This document shows, piece by piece, positions 25,119-34,230 of a stretch of 64,000 nt of DNA. Within the stretch, counting starts at the first letter, position 1. Each line of letters opens with the position of its first letter. Under the pieces are notes generated by a model, which was not told the DNA's origin, searched no databases, and was given only the letters and a program-made list of their open reading frames with translations. A program made the position numbers and the translations under genes. Source of the DNA: Enorma phocaeensis (GTDB lineage Bacteria; Actinomycetota; Coriobacteriia; Coriobacteriales; Coriobacteriaceae); NCBI RefSeq assembly GCF_016901575.1, contig NZ_JACJKQ010000007.1, positions 1 through 64,000 on the forward strand, given 5' to 3'.

Positions 25119-25711
25119 GCCTCGGCGGAATCGTCGATAAAGGCGAGCTCGCCCGTCTCGCCGTCCATCGCGGAGATTCGCGCCAGGGATTCCACCCGAA
25201 TGCCGCGAGCCCTCAGCGCGTCGCCTCCGCCCTGGAAGGCCTTCTCGATGGCGATGCCGATGCCCTCGACCGTGGCGCCCGCCATGTCGCAGAGCCGCAT
25301 AAGTCCCTCAAGCGCGCAGCCGTTGGCCAGAAAGTCGTCGATGATGAGGACGTGGTCGTCAGGCGACAGGAAGCGGCTGCCCACGATGACGGGGTACTCG
25401 CGCTGCTTGGTGAATGAGTAGATGGTGGTCGCATATTGGTCGCCGTCGAGGTTGATGGAAGGCGCCTTTTTGGCAAACACCACGGGGACGCCGCCAAAGT
25501 GCCGGGCTGCGACGCACGCGATTCCGATGCCCGACGCCTCGATGGTGAGAATCTTGGTTATCGGGACGCCCGCGAAGCGACGTGCCCACTCCTCGCCCAT
25601 GGCGTCGAACAGCTCGACGTCACATTGATGGTTGAGAAACGCATCCACCTTGAGCACGCCGCCCGGTTTGACGACGCCATCGGTTCGGATACGGTCTTCC
25701 AACAGCTTCAT
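25115..25711 (-). CDS. xpt: xanthine phosphoribosyltransferase
   Basis: The 198-residue protein has the Xpt-type PRPP-binding loop [18 protein letters not shown] near 120-137 and the N-terminal [10 protein letters not shown] segment. It converts xanthine plus PRPP to XMP, salvaging the purine that the upstream catabolic module would otherwise oxidise. The ATG at 25711 follows GAAGGGGAG. I looked for a purine riboswitch upstream and saw none. Confidence 0.93.
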   Translation of the reverse strand: MKLLEDRIRTDGVVKPGGVLKVDAFLNHQCDVELFDAMGEEWARRFAGVPITKILTIEASGIGIACVAARHFGGVPVVFAKKAPSINLDGDQYATTIYSFTKQREYPVIVGSRFLSPDDHVLIIDDFLANGCALEGLMRLCDMAGATVEGIGIAIEKAFQGGGDALRARGIRVESLARISAMDGETGELAFIDDSAEA

Positions 25712-25891
25712 GGCGCTCCCCTTCGCCCGCGTTTGCAATTGGTAGCAGGATACCATGTCGGGCCTGCCCCGTTGCCGTTAGGGACGGCCCGTGAAGCTTT
25801 TGGGCGCCAAACGCCCCCGTCGGGCGCGCCCCGTCGGCGCGTCCCGTGGCAGCCGCCGCGACCGCCTCCGGTCCCCGACCGGTCCGCCGAA

Positions 25892-26956
25892 TCACGCGGC
25901 GGGGCGGCCGCCCTCCCGCGGCGCGTCGGGAGCGGCGCAGCCATGGCGGGCAAGCCAATCCAGGATGTCCGCGCAGACCCGGTCGCGGCCCGGCTCGTTG
26001 AGAATCTCGTGACGCATATGGGGATAGATGATCTGCTCGACGTCGGAAAACCCGCAGGAGCGATACTGCTCGACCGCCCGCCCGACGCCCCGGCCACGAT
26101 CGCCGACCGGGTCCTCGACGCCCGAGATGAAAAGAAGCGGCAGCTCGCGCGGGGTATTCGCCAGAAGGTCGCAGCGCTGGGCATCGCCCGCCAGAGCGGA
26201 CACCGCCGCATAGCCGCCGACCGTGAAGAGCTGTCCGCACCACGGATCGTCGAGATAGGCCTGGACCACCGCCCGGTCGGTCGAGATCCAGTCGACGCGG
26301 GTCTTTGCATGGGGGATCGCGCGGGCGTAGGCCCCGACGCCCATCGAGTCGACGAAGGCGCTGCGGAAGCGCTCGCCCCGAACGGCGGCGACAAGACGGG
26401 TGAGCAGGCGCCCCGCGTCGGTGAGCAGGCGCGGCTGCTGGCCGGTGCCGCAGATGATGACGCCATCGAGGTCTTCGGGATGGCGCGCGAGGTACACGCG
26501 TGCCATGAAGCTCCCCAGGGAGTGGCCGAAGAGGATGTATGGGATGTGTCCGCGTCCGGCGGCGTCGGACGAGACGGGCGCGGCCGCCTCAGGCAAGCCG
26601 CGGAGCACCGACCCGGGCGAGGCGTCCCGACCGGCGTCGAGCCGCTCCAGGACGCGCCCTCGAAGCGTTCGCAGGTCGGAGATGAGCATGTCGGCCCCGC
26701 CATGGATGGGAATGTGGCCCAGGTCGTCCTCGCTCCGGGCGGTGGCGCCGTGGCCGATGTGGTCGTTCGCGCACACGGCGAACCCCGCGTCGACGAGGAT
26801 GCCCGCAAACGCCTCGTATCGGCCGATGTGCTCCGCCATGCCATGCGCGATCTGGACCACGCCCCGGAGCTGCGCCGAGGCGCCTGGCGCCCACAGCCGT
26901 GCCCGCACGGTCGAAACCCCGTCCGCGCTGGGATAGCTCAGCTCCTCAACCTGCAT
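25892..26956 (-). CDS. alpha/beta hydrolase, monoacylglycerol lipase/lysophospholipase-like
   Basis: The 354-residue protein has an HGMAEHIGRYEAFA opening (oxyanion region), the nucleophile elbow GHSLGS, a C-terminal aspartate in SGVEDPVG and a catalytic histidine in HMRHEIL. This is the pattern of the serine aminopeptidase S33/monoacylglycerol lipase group. It lies 23 bases after the membrane XRE regulator gene, probably in one transcript. The ATG at 26956 follows GGGAGG. No signal peptide is seen, so it is cytoplasmic. Confidence 0.85.
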   Translation of the reverse strand: MQVEELSYPSADGVSTVRARLWAPGASAQLRGVVQIAHGMAEHIGRYEAFAGILVDAGFAVCANDHIGHGATARSEDDLGHIPIHGGADMLISDLRTLRGRVLERLDAGRDASPGSVLRGLPEAAAPVSSDAAGRGHIPYILFGHSLGSFMARVYLARHPEDLDGVIICGTGQQPRLLTDAGRLLTRLVAAVRGERFRSAFVDSMGVGAYARAIPHAKTRVDWISTDRAVVQAYLDDPWCGQLFTVGGYAAVSALAGDAQRCDLLANTPRELPLLFISGVEDPVGDRGRGVGRAVEQYRSCGFSDVEQIIYPHMRHEILNEPGRDRVCADILDWLARHGCAAPDAPREGGRPAA

Positions 26957-26979
26957 GAATATCCTCCCTACCATCCTCC

Positions 26980-27732
26980 CTAACGCATGAGCGCCGCAAT
27001 CGCCGCGACGTCGAGCGCCGCGACGGGCACCATGAACGCAGCGAAGGTGCTGAGGTCGAGCGCTCCGTCCATGAGTCCGGAGACAAACACGTACCAGACG
27101 ATCCCCGACGCGATGCCAAGCACCGTCTCGTGGCGCTTGACGAAGCGCACCCACGCCGGTCTGCCCGCGAGCCTGTCGGGATGACGCTCTCCATAATAAT
27201 AGGCGACGAGCTCGTCGGTCGTCCTCAGCCCGTTGCGTCGGGCGATGAACGCGGCGCGCGCCATCACCCCGACGCACGCCCCCAACGTTCCCACAGAGAG
27301 GGCGAGCTGCAGCGAGGCGAGCGGGAATCCGACGGCCGCCCACGCATGCACCGCAAGCGCCGACAGGGCGATGAGGAGCCACCACACCCAAAAGAGTACC
27401 GCGAGCTCGCGGCGGTCCGGCGAGGTGCGGGCATTCGGCCGCGCGATGCCCTGGAGCAGCGTATCGGCAGGGACGTCGAAGGCGACGGAGAGGTATGCAA
27501 GGTCCTCCGCGCTTGGCTGGGTGCGCCCGCGTTCCCACGAGGAGATCGTCGGACGGCTCACGAGGCAGGCGCAGGCAAGCTCCTCCTGACTCATGCCGGC
27601 GGCCTCGCGATGCTCACGAATGCGCCTGCCGATTTCTACGGCAGTCGGCTGAGGGGCGCCCTGCGGGCCATCGGATGCCGGCGCCCCCGCGCGGCAGCTC
27701 GGCCTTTCCCTGTGATGCGCCGTCATGCCCAT
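26980..27732 (-). CDS. XRE-family regulator with C-terminal membrane helices
   Basis: The 250-residue protein has an N-terminal helix-turn-helix of the Cro/CI class (IGRRIREHREAAGMSQEELA, ending SSWERGRTQPS, about residues 35-95). Four hydrophobic segments follow from about 115 to the end. Such membrane-bound XRE proteins often control a neighbouring gene, here the lipase. The start at 27732 follows GGGGAGG closely; an ATG two codons later is equally possible. Confidence 0.75.
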   Translation of the reverse strand: MGMTAHHRERPSCRAGAPASDGPQGAPQPTAVEIGRRIREHREAAGMSQEELACACLVSRPTISSWERGRTQPSAEDLAYLSVAFDVPADTLLQGIARPNARTSPDRRELAVLFWVWWLLIALSALAVHAWAAVGFPLASLQLALSVGTLGACVGVMARAAFIARRNGLRTTDELVAYYYGERHPDRLAGRPAWVRFVKRHETVLGIASGIVWYVFVSGLMDGALDLSTFAAFMVPVAALDVAAIAALMR

Positions 27733-27864
27733 TGGCCCTCCCCGTATCGATGCGAACCTCATCCCGACTATACCGTGGAGGGGCACGCCCCATGCAGCCA
27801 AGGCTGTAAAAGGTTGTATCACCGCAGCTAGGGGCCCTTGCCATTCCCGTCGACGGCAAATGTG

Positions 27865-27959
27865 AAAAAGACCGAGCTTCGAGGGGGCCCACCTTCGCCG
27901 AAGCTCGGTAATACTACGAAATCGGCCTCGATTTCGTAAAAAGACCGAGCTTCGGCGAA
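27865..27959 (-). terminator. terminator with competing stem (attenuator-like) after the O-acetylhomoserine sulfhydrylase gene
   Basis: On the minus strand three related segments occur in order: A (27959-27944), B (27909-27894) and C (27881-27871). A and B form a perfect 16-bp stem enclosing an inner 10-bp stem (27915-27924 with 27929-27938). B and C form an 11-bp stem followed by CTTTTTC, an intrinsic terminator. A and C both compete for B, and the 17-base stretch ending each copy is directly repeated (27865-27881, 27938-27954). It lies between the sulfhydrylase stop and the XRE gene. Confidence 0.6.
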
Positions 27960-28020
27960 CGGCGAGCCGTGCAGCTCAGAATGCGACAGGGGCCTGTCGG
28001 CCAAACCTTGCCGGCCGGCG

Positions 28021-29301
28021 CTACACCGTCTCGAGCGCCTGGGCGACGTCGGCGATGAGGTCGTCGGTGTCCTCGATGCCGCATGAGAGGCGCACCATAT
28101 CGGGCGCGATGCCGGCGGCGGCAAGCTCCTCGTCGGTCATCTGGCGATGGGTCGCATTTGCCGGATGCAGCACGCAGGTGCGGGCGTCGGCGACGTGCGT
28201 GGCGATCTGGGCCACATGCAGGTTCTTCATGAACTGCTCCGCGGCGGCGCGACCGCCCTCGAAGCCGAAGCTCACCACGCCGCAGGTGCCGTTGGGCATG
28301 TACTTCTGGGCGAGCTCGTACCACGGGTCGTCGGGCAGGCCAGGGTACTTCACAAAGCGGACCTTCGGATGGTCGTGGAGGAACTCCGCCATGGCCTTGC
28401 CGTTCTTCACATGCTGGGGCATGCGGACATGCAGGCTCTCGAGGCCCATGTTGAGCAGGAAGGCGTTTTGCGGAGACTGGATGGAGCCCAGGTCGCGCAT
28501 GAGCTGCGAGGTCGCCTTGGTGATGAAGGCGCCGCCCTGGCCGAACTTCTCCGTGTAGACGACGCCGTGGTAGGTCTCGTCGGGCGTGGTGAGCCCGGGG
28601 AACTTGTCGGCATGGGCGTCCCAGTCAAAGTTGCCTGAGTCCACGATGGCGCCGCCCACGGCCGCGCCGTGGCCATCCATATACTTGGTGGTGGAGTGCG
28701 TCACGATGTCGGCGCCCCACTCGATGGGGCGGCACATGACAGGCGTGGGGAACGTGTTGTCCACGATGAGCGGCACGCCGTGCGCATGGGCGGCGGCGGC
28801 AAAGCGCTCGATGTCGAGCACGTCGAGCGCGGGGTTGGCGATGGTCTCGCCGAAGACGGCCTTCGTGTTGGGACGAAACGCCGCCTCGAGCTCCTCGTCG
28901 GTGCAGTCGGGCGCCACGAAGGTGCTCTCGATGCCCATGCGGCGCATGGTGTGAGCGATCAGGTTGAAGGATCCGCCATAGATGGCCGAGCTCGCCACGA
29001 TGTGGTCGCCGGCGCCGGCGATGTTGAAGAGCGCGAAGAAGTTGGCCGCCTGGCCAGAGCTCGTGAGCATGCCCGCGGAGCCGCCCTCGAGCTCGCAGAT
29101 CTTCGCCGCCACCGCGTCGTTGGTGGGGTTCTGGAGACGCGTGTAGAAATACCCGGCCTCCTCGAGGTCGAAGAGCTTGCCCATGTGCTCGCTCGTATCG
29201 TACTTCCACGTGGTGGACTGATAGATCGGCACCTGGCGCGGCTCGCCGTCGCCCGGGCGATAGCCGCCCTGGACACAGGTCGTTCCGATATGCTCTGCCA
29301 T
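28021..29301 (-). CDS. O-acetylhomoserine sulfhydrylase (Cys/Met metabolism PLP enzyme)
   Basis: The 426-residue protein is of the Cys/Met metabolism PLP family and has the length and motifs of O-acetylhomoserine aminocarboxypropyltransferase: YQSTTWKY, YTRLQNPTNDAV, SSGQAANFFAL, VDNTFPTP, and the PLP lysine in HSTTKYMDGHG. It makes homocysteine from O-acetylhomoserine and sulfide. The ATG at 29301 follows AAAGGAG. It is a single gene ending in a strong terminator. Confidence 0.9.
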   Translation of the reverse strand: MAEHIGTTCVQGGYRPGDGEPRQVPIYQSTTWKYDTSEHMGKLFDLEEAGYFYTRLQNPTNDAVAAKICELEGGSAGMLTSSGQAANFFALFNIAGAGDHIVASSAIYGGSFNLIAHTMRRMGIESTFVAPDCTDEELEAAFRPNTKAVFGETIANPALDVLDIERFAAAAHAHGVPLIVDNTFPTPVMCRPIEWGADIVTHSTTKYMDGHGAAVGGAIVDSGNFDWDAHADKFPGLTTPDETYHGVVYTEKFGQGGAFITKATSQLMRDLGSIQSPQNAFLLNMGLESLHVRMPQHVKNGKAMAEFLHDHPKVRFVKYPGLPDDPWYELAQKYMPNGTCGVVSFGFEGGRAAAEQFMKNLHVAQIATHVADARTCVLHPANATHRQMTDEELAAAGIAPDMVRLSCGIEDTDDLIADVAQALETV

Positions 29302-29624
29302 TCGTTCACTCCTTTGCGCAAGAGGGATTGCATGAGATGCCGGCGCGAACCGGCCCAACGGTAAAGATTAGCCGGTTGCCGTCCTCGCCGACGCTTCAGG
29401 AAGCATTCTTAACACAGATGCCACCGACGCGCCTGGAAGGACGCCGGCTTGCAGGCTGCGCAAGAGAGCGAAGGCAAAGGGGCGGCGTGCAGGCGCCGGG
29501 CGGAGGAGGCGGCGGGACGGCGTGCGAGCAGAGGGCTGCGAGCAGAGGACGGCAACCCGCCAAAATGTGCCACAATAGACCGACGACACATCGCGCCCGG
29601 AGCGCATCGAAGGATAGGAGTCCC
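29302..29624. other. divergent intergenic region (323 bases)
   Basis: It separates the sulfhydrylase gene and the C_GCAxxG_C_C gene. It should hold both promoters, but no strong -35/-10 pair is clear. A GGCAACCGGC stretch in the sulfhydrylase leader recalls SAM riboswitches, but the rest of the fold is absent. Nothing else is recognised. Confidence 0.4.
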
Positions 29625-30074
29625 ATGGCCGCAGCAACCCTTACCGAGCAGACCCCTCAGCTGGTCGAGCAGGCGCTCGCCCTGAGGTCCGAGCATGGAT
29701 ACAACTGCGCGCAAGCCGTCGGCTGCGCGCTCGCCCCCCTGGTGGGCGTCGACGCCGACGCCGTCTACCGCCTCTCCGAGGGATTCGGCAGCGGCATGGG
29801 CGGAACCACCGAGACCTGCGGCGCCATCTCGGGAGCCGTCATGGTGCTGAGCCAGCTCGCGAGCGCCGGCACCGCCGAGCCCGGCACCACGAAGGGCAAG
29901 ACCTATAAGCTGGTGCGCCGGCTCGTGGACGACTTCCGCGCACAGAACACGACCACCATCTGCCGCGAACTCAAGGGCGTCGGCAGCGAGACGGGCGTCT
30001 TGCGCACCTGCCCGGGATGCATCGAAGACGCCGTGCGCATCTCGTGCGAGATCATCGACGCCTATCGCGCCTAG
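29625..30074 (+). CDS. C_GCAxxG_C_C family protein (redox-active cysteine protein)
   Basis: The 149-residue protein has the spaced cysteines of the C_GCAxxG_C_C family: GYNCAQAVGCA, GGTTETCGAISGAVM, TTICRELKG and RTCPGCIEDAV. The family is common in anaerobes and is thought to be redox-active or to bind a cluster; no reaction is established. The ATG follows AGGATAGGAG. It is a single gene on the plus strand. Confidence 0.75.
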   Translation: MAAATLTEQTPQLVEQALALRSEHGYNCAQAVGCALAPLVGVDADAVYRLSEGFGSGMGGTTETCGAISGAVMVLSQLASAGTAEPGTTKGKTYKLVRRLVDDFRAQNTTTICRELKGVGSETGVLRTCPGCIEDAVRISCEIIDAYRA

Positions 30075-30110
30075 GCAGGGCACGCCTCTTGCGCAGGGCG
30101 CGCCTTGTGG

Positions 30111-30746
30111 CTAAAACTCGGCGAAGCGCGCCTTGCCCGCCTCGGCGACCTTGCGTCCGGCAAACCGCTCGGTCAGCTCAGCCAGAAAGGGCGCCTCGTC
30201 CCCCTCTTTAAAGACCACGTTCATCCTGACGAGGTCGGTGAACTCGCTCGCGGCAACCTTGCCGCCCGAATGCTCGACCAGGTGAAGCACCTGCTCGTAG
30301 GCGGGATAGGCGACCTCGACGTCCACCGGCACCACCGAGGTCATCTCGACGAGCATGCCCTGCTCGCGCGCGGCCTCGACCGCCGCCTGGGCAGCCGCGG
30401 TGTAGGCGCGCACCAACCCGCCGGGGCCCAGAAGCGTCCCGCCGAAATACCGCGTGGTCACGCAGCACACGTCACGCAGCCCCGCGCCGCGCAGCACCTC
30501 GAGCGTGGGCATGCCGCTCGTGCGCTGCGGCTCCCCGTCATCGCTCGCACGCTCGCGACCGTCGCTTAAGATCCACGCCGGCACGTTGTGCCGCGCATCG
30601 TAGTGGCGGCCGCGCACCTCGGCGATATGGGAGGCCGCCTCCTCCTCGGACGCGACATGCACGAGCTGCGCGATGAAGCGGCTCTTCCGATCGACAAACT
30701 CCGCGGTGGACTCCACGCCCTCGCGCATCGTGATATAGCTCTCCAT
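30111..30746 (-). CDS. yigZ: YigZ/IMPACT family protein
   Basis: The 211-residue protein has the UPF0029/IMPACT signature DDGEPQRTSGMPTLEVL and TRYFGGTLLGPGGLVRAYTAAAQ near 65-110, plus the C-terminal YigZ domain. The function is unclear; members bind nucleotides or regulate translation-related factors. The ATG at 30746 follows GAGGAG. It is probably a single gene. Confidence 0.85.
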   Translation of the reverse strand: MESYITMREGVESTAEFVDRKSRFIAQLVHVASEEEAASHIAEVRGRHYDARHNVPAWILSDGRERASDDGEPQRTSGMPTLEVLRGAGLRDVCCVTTRYFGGTLLGPGGLVRAYTAAAQAAVEAAREQGMLVEMTSVVPVDVEVAYPAYEQVLHLVEHSGGKVAASEFTDLVRMNVVFKEGDEAPFLAELTERFAGRKVAEAGKARFAEF

Positions 30747-30897
30747 GGCACGCTCCTCGCCCGTCTGTGCCCGCAGCATGGCCTTGGCGCCTGCAGCCGC
30801 CCGCGGCGCCGCCGCGGGCCCGGCGCCTCTAAAGCAGATGGCGACACCCACCCGGATGTCGCCATCAATCATAATCGAATGTCGCGCTCGGAGCCGT

Positions 30898-31521
30898 TTA
30901 GCTGTTCTTCATCACGATGCTGTCGACCGTGTCTGCCACGCTCTCGCAGCAATCGACGCAGTACTCCAAGAAGGTGTAGACCTCGCGCCACGCCAGGATC
31001 TCGAGCGGGTCGGTCGAGGTGGTGTGCAGGTTGCGCATGGCCTTGATGAAGACGTGGTCGGCCTCCTCCTCGATGCTGTTGAGGGCGACGACGTGGTCGT
31101 AGAGGGTCTTGGAGCGCTTGAAGTGCGCCATCTCGCCCAGAAGCTCGCGCATCTCCTCGCAGCTGCGGACGATCATGTCGACCATCTCGTGCGCATCGGG
31201 GCGCATGGACTGGATGTTGTCGAAGTACATGCGGTGCAGCACGCCCTCGATGCGGTCCGTCACGTCGTCGAGGTGCTGGCTCAGAAGCGCGATGTCCTCG
31301 CGCTCGATGGGCGTGACGAAGGCGGTGATGAGCGCGTCGCGAATCTCGTGCTTCTTCTCGTCGGCGGCCTGCTCGATGTCATGCATCGCCTCGAGCGCCT
31401 CGACGATGCGCTTTGGGTCGAAGTCCTCCGTCACCTTGGCAAGCAGCTTTGCCGCCTGGCACGAAAGGTCCGCGCACGCGCAGAAGGATTCGAAGTAGAA
31501 CGCGTCATTCTTCCTGGCCAT
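30898..31521 (-). CDS. DUF47/PhoU-like partner of the PiT phosphate transporter
   Basis: The 207-residue all-helical protein belongs to the DUF47 (PhoU-related) family, with E/D-rich helices such as ALEAMHDIEQAADEKKHEIRDAL and NSIEEEADHVF that bind metal clusters in the family. It follows the PiT gene by 102 bases. Such pairs control low-affinity phosphate uptake. The ATG follows AAGGGGGA. Confidence 0.85.
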   Translation of the reverse strand: MARKNDAFYFESFCACADLSCQAAKLLAKVTEDFDPKRIVEALEAMHDIEQAADEKKHEIRDALITAFVTPIEREDIALLSQHLDDVTDRIEGVLHRMYFDNIQSMRPDAHEMVDMIVRSCEEMRELLGEMAHFKRSKTLYDHVVALNSIEEEADHVFIKAMRNLHTTSTDPLEILAWREVYTFLEYCVDCCESVADTVDSIVMKNS

Positions 31522-31623
31522 GTGATATCCCCCTTGGTTGGAGCGTGATCGATCGCGGGATGCCGCCGCGAGGTCCACCCCGCAGCGGGCCGGCCGTGGG
31601 GCCGCCCGAAGAATCCGGAGTGG

Positions 31624-32703
31624 TTAGAACCACATCATGAAGAGCTTTGCCATGACAAAGCTGATGAGGCCGCAGCCTGGGAAGGTGAACACCCAGGTGA
31701 GCAACATGTCGCGCACGACGCTGAAGTTGATCGCCGAGATGCGCTTCACGGCGCCCACGCCCATGATGGCGCTCGTCTTGGTGTGCGTGGTGGAGACCGG
31801 GATGCCGAAGACGGTGGAGAGCAGGATGCAGAAGGCGCCGGCGAGGTCTGCCGAGAAGCCCTGGTAGCGCTCGAGCTTCACCATGTCCATGCCCACGGAC
31901 TTGATGATCTTCTCGCCGCCGACGCTCGTGCCGACACCCATGACGGTGCTGCACAGCAGCATGAGCCACACCGGGATGATCGCCCCCGACACGTCGGGCT
32001 GGCCGTTGCAGAAGGCCACGCCCAGAAGCAGCACGCCGATGAACTTCTGGCCGTCCTGGGCGCCATGCATGAAGCTCATGGCGGCGGCGGCAAAGATCTG
32101 CGCGCCCTTGAAGAAGCTGTTGGCCCGACGCCGGTCGATGCCGGCGCAGAGTATCGTGAGCAGCTTGCTGATGCCCCAGCCGATCGCAAAGCCCAGGATG
32201 AGGCTGAGCACGAGGCCGTAGAGGACCTTCACCCACTCGTCCATGTTGACGCCGTCGATGCCGCCCTGGATGGCGATGGCGGCGCCGGTGAGGCCGGCGA
32301 TGAGGCTGTGGCTCTCGCTGGTGGGTATGCCGAATATCGAGGCGCCCACGCTGTAGACGACGATCGAGAACAGCGCCGCGCACAGGGCGACCAGAGCCAT
32401 GTTGGTGTCGGCGCCGAAGTCGACCATGTTTGAGATGGTCGATGCCACCGATGCGTTGATGTGCGTCATGATGAGCACGCCCAAGAAGTTGAAGATGGCG
32501 CTCATGATGATGGCGGGTCGCACATTCATGCAACGCGTCGAGATACACGTCGCGATCGCATTAGGGGCGTCCGTCCAACCGTTGACGAAGATGACCCCGA
32601 GCGTAAGCAAGACCGAGATGGCGAGGATAGGATTGGAGACGATCTCCTGCAAGAACAATCCCAACGACACGTCCAAGGCGTTCCACTCCCCCAGTAGACT
32701 CAT
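31624..32703 (-). CDS. pit: PiT family inorganic phosphate transporter
   Basis: The 359-residue protein has duplicated PiT signatures: FVNGWTDAPNAIATCISTR in the first half and GIPVSTTHTKTSAIMGVGAV in the second, with about ten helices. It imports phosphate with protons or sodium. The ATG at 32703 gives the usual N-terminus; its ribosome site (GGGGTCC) is weak. The upstream region carries 11-bp spaced repeats resembling Pho boxes. Confidence 0.9.
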   Translation of the reverse strand: MSLLGEWNALDVSLGLFLQEIVSNPILAISVLLTLGVIFVNGWTDAPNAIATCISTRCMNVRPAIIMSAIFNFLGVLIMTHINASVASTISNMVDFGADTNMALVALCAALFSIVVYSVGASIFGIPTSESHSLIAGLTGAAIAIQGGIDGVNMDEWVKVLYGLVLSLILGFAIGWGISKLLTILCAGIDRRRANSFFKGAQIFAAAAMSFMHGAQDGQKFIGVLLLGVAFCNGQPDVSGAIIPVWLMLLCSTVMGVGTSVGGEKIIKSVGMDMVKLERYQGFSADLAGAFCILLSTVFGIPVSTTHTKTSAIMGVGAVKRISAINFSVVRDMLLTWVFTFPGCGLISFVMAKLFMMWF

Positions 32704-32794
32704 TCTGGACCCCGACACGCCGGGAACAGGCGCCGTCGGCGGGACGGGCAGCCCGCAGGGACGGCCGAGGCGCAATGTAAAGAGAAAGTTAGCT

Positions 32795-32810
32795 GTTTAC
32801 GTGGGTAAAC
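32795..32810. promoter_or_regulatory. GTTTAC palindrome in the pit-rnpB spacer
   Basis: GTTTAC-GTGG-GTAAAC is a perfect 6-bp inverted repeat with a 4-base centre, 92 bases upstream of pit. It may be an operator in the 367-base spacer, which otherwise holds the Pho-like repeats and the rnpB promoter. Confidence 0.35.
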
Positions 32811-32869
32811 CTGCTCGATTGCGCGCCAATAGGTTAACACTTTACTTTTCTCTAGCCAACAGCTTACAC

Positions 32870-32897
32870 GTATGATTGTATGTAAGGATTTTGTAAG
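32870..32897 (-). promoter_or_regulatory. candidate Pho box upstream of pit
   Basis: On the minus strand CTTACA, CTTACA and TCATAC follow each other at an exact 11-bp period (32897-32870). This is the layout of PhoP-type direct repeats (TTAACA-like). A similar element lies upstream of phoU at 37947-37962. Confidence 0.45.
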
Positions 32898-33055
32898 CTC
32901 ACCCCTGATGTTCAGCTGACAAAGCATATCACGGAGCGCGCCCGGCGCAAGAGGCTGCGCGCACAAGTTGCCCGGCATGCCGTCACGAAGGCGGTGCGTT
33001 CTGTGAACGGAGGAGCCTCGGGCGCCCTCGTGCTCCCCTTCGGCCTCCCCCATGC

Positions 33056-33061
33056 TACAAT
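33056..33061 (+). promoter_or_regulatory. -10 box of rnpB
   Basis: TACAAT, preceded by TG as an extended -10, ends 9 bases before the first base of the RNase P RNA stem, the expected start point. The -35 is weak. Confidence 0.6.
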
Positions 33062-33070
33062 GGCTCCCGC

Positions 33071-33427
33071 AAAGCGGGCCAGGCGGTCGCGCGGCGACGC
33101 CTCGGCGCCGCCGTGAGGAAAGTCCGGGCTCCACAGGGCAGGATGCTGGCTAACGGCCAGGCGGGGCGACCCGACGGAAAGTGCCGCAGAAAAGAAGACT
33201 CCCACCTGCGTCTCAGGCGTAAAGGGAAAAGCTGAAACGGTGGTGTAAGAGACCACCAGCGTCGTGGCAACACGGCGGCTTGGTAAACCCCATCCGGAGC
33301 AAGCGCGAATAGGGGCGCCATGGGCCGGCCCGGCCCGCGCCCGGGTAGCGTGCGAAGAGCCGCGCAGCGATGCGTGCGCCAAGATAAATGACCGTCCGCG
33401 ACAGAACCCGGCTTACAGGCCCGCTTT
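33071..33427 (+). ncRNA. rnpB: RNase P RNA (bacterial type A)
   Basis: The 357-base RNA has the universal core: GAGGAAAGTCCGGGCTCC near the 5' end and ACAGAACCCGGCTTAC near the 3' end. The ends pair as a perfect 10-bp P1 helix (33071-33080 with 33418-33427), which sets the boundaries. It is the catalytic RNA that matures tRNA 5' ends. Promoter and position make it a single transcription unit. Confidence 0.95.
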
Positions 33428-33510
33428 GCACCTCACTTGGAACATGCTCTTCACGCGGGCATTGAGGGTATAAGATTGCCGACATATCAGCCTCAACCGA
33501 TGGGAGACCC

Positions 33511-34038
33511 ATGTCGTTTGCAGAACTCACCCGTGCCCGCTATTCCTGCCGCTCCTATGAGGACCGCGCCGTCGAGCCCGAGAAGCTCGCCGCGATCGTC
33601 GAGGCGGGGCGCATCGCCCCCTCCGCCCACAACAATCATCCGACGCGCCTCATCGTGTGCGATACGCCCGAGGCGCGCGCAAAGGCAGCCAAAGCCGCCC
33701 ACAACTTCGCCAAGGACGGCAGCGTCTTTGGCGCGCCCGTGGTGCTGCTCGCCTGCGCCAAGACGAACGACGCGTGGGTGCGTCGCCAGGACCAGATGAA
33801 CTCCTCGCTCATCGACACCACCATCGTGGTCGACCAGATGGTGATGCAGGCGGTGGATCTTGGACTCCAGACTTGCTGGGTATGCATGTTTGACCCCGCA
33901 GTCGCCCGTGAGGAGTTCGGCCTCGCCGACGACGTCCTCCCCGTGTCCATGCTCACCCTCGGTTACGCCGCAGACAGCATTGCCGAGCCCGACAAGCGCG
34001 AGGCCCGTTGCATCACCCGCGAGGAGTTCGTACTCTAA
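33511..34038 (+). CDS. small nitroreductase family FMN oxidoreductase
   Basis: The 175-residue protein has the nitroreductase features TRARYSCRSYEDRAVEPEKL (FMN phosphate-binding arginines), IAPSAHNNHPTRLIV and the C-terminal DLGLQTCWVCMFDPA and LTLGYAA segments. It probably reduces a quinone, nitro compound or flavin. The ATG follows GGGAGACCC. It is convergent with the divIVA gene, with a shared terminator between. Confidence 0.85.
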   Translation: MSFAELTRARYSCRSYEDRAVEPEKLAAIVEAGRIAPSAHNNHPTRLIVCDTPEARAKAAKAAHNFAKDGSVFGAPVVLLACAKTNDAWVRRQDQMNSSLIDTTIVVDQMVMQAVDLGLQTCWVCMFDPAVAREEFGLADDVLPVSMLTLGYAADSIAEPDKREARCITREEFVL

Positions 34039-34168
34039 ACAATGAGCATCCTTTATGCCAAAGAGTCCTCCATAGTCTTCAGTGCCGAAAAACAAGTCTT
34101 CGACACTGGAGACCGAGGAACCGGCCTATAAGCCGAACAATCATATTTCGTCCGGTTCAACACATGGC

Positions 34169-34201
34169 AAAAGCGCCGCCCCGGAAGGAGCGGCGCTTTT
34201 T
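34169..34201. terminator. bidirectional terminator between the nitroreductase gene and divIVA
   Basis: An 11-bp perfect stem (34169-34179 with 34190-34200, 10-nt loop) has TTTTT on the plus strand and a T-run on the minus strand. It should stop both the nitroreductase and divIVA transcripts. Confidence 0.85.
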
Positions 34202-34230
34202 GTGCAGGCTCGTTGTCGATGGGCTCGAGC

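Noticed and set aside
25712-25891. Possible purine riboswitch before xpt
   Set aside because: The conserved loop sequences of the guanine/adenine aptamer are absent in the leader.
29302-29420. Possible SAM riboswitch before the O-acetylhomoserine sulfhydrylase gene
   Set aside because: Only a GGCAACC stretch matches; the P1 stem, the other conserved core and a following terminator are not seen.
34039-34165. A possible small RNA between the nitroreductase gene and its terminator
   Set aside because: There are imperfect stems, but no separate promoter is visible and it most likely is the 3' untranslated end of the nitroreductase message.
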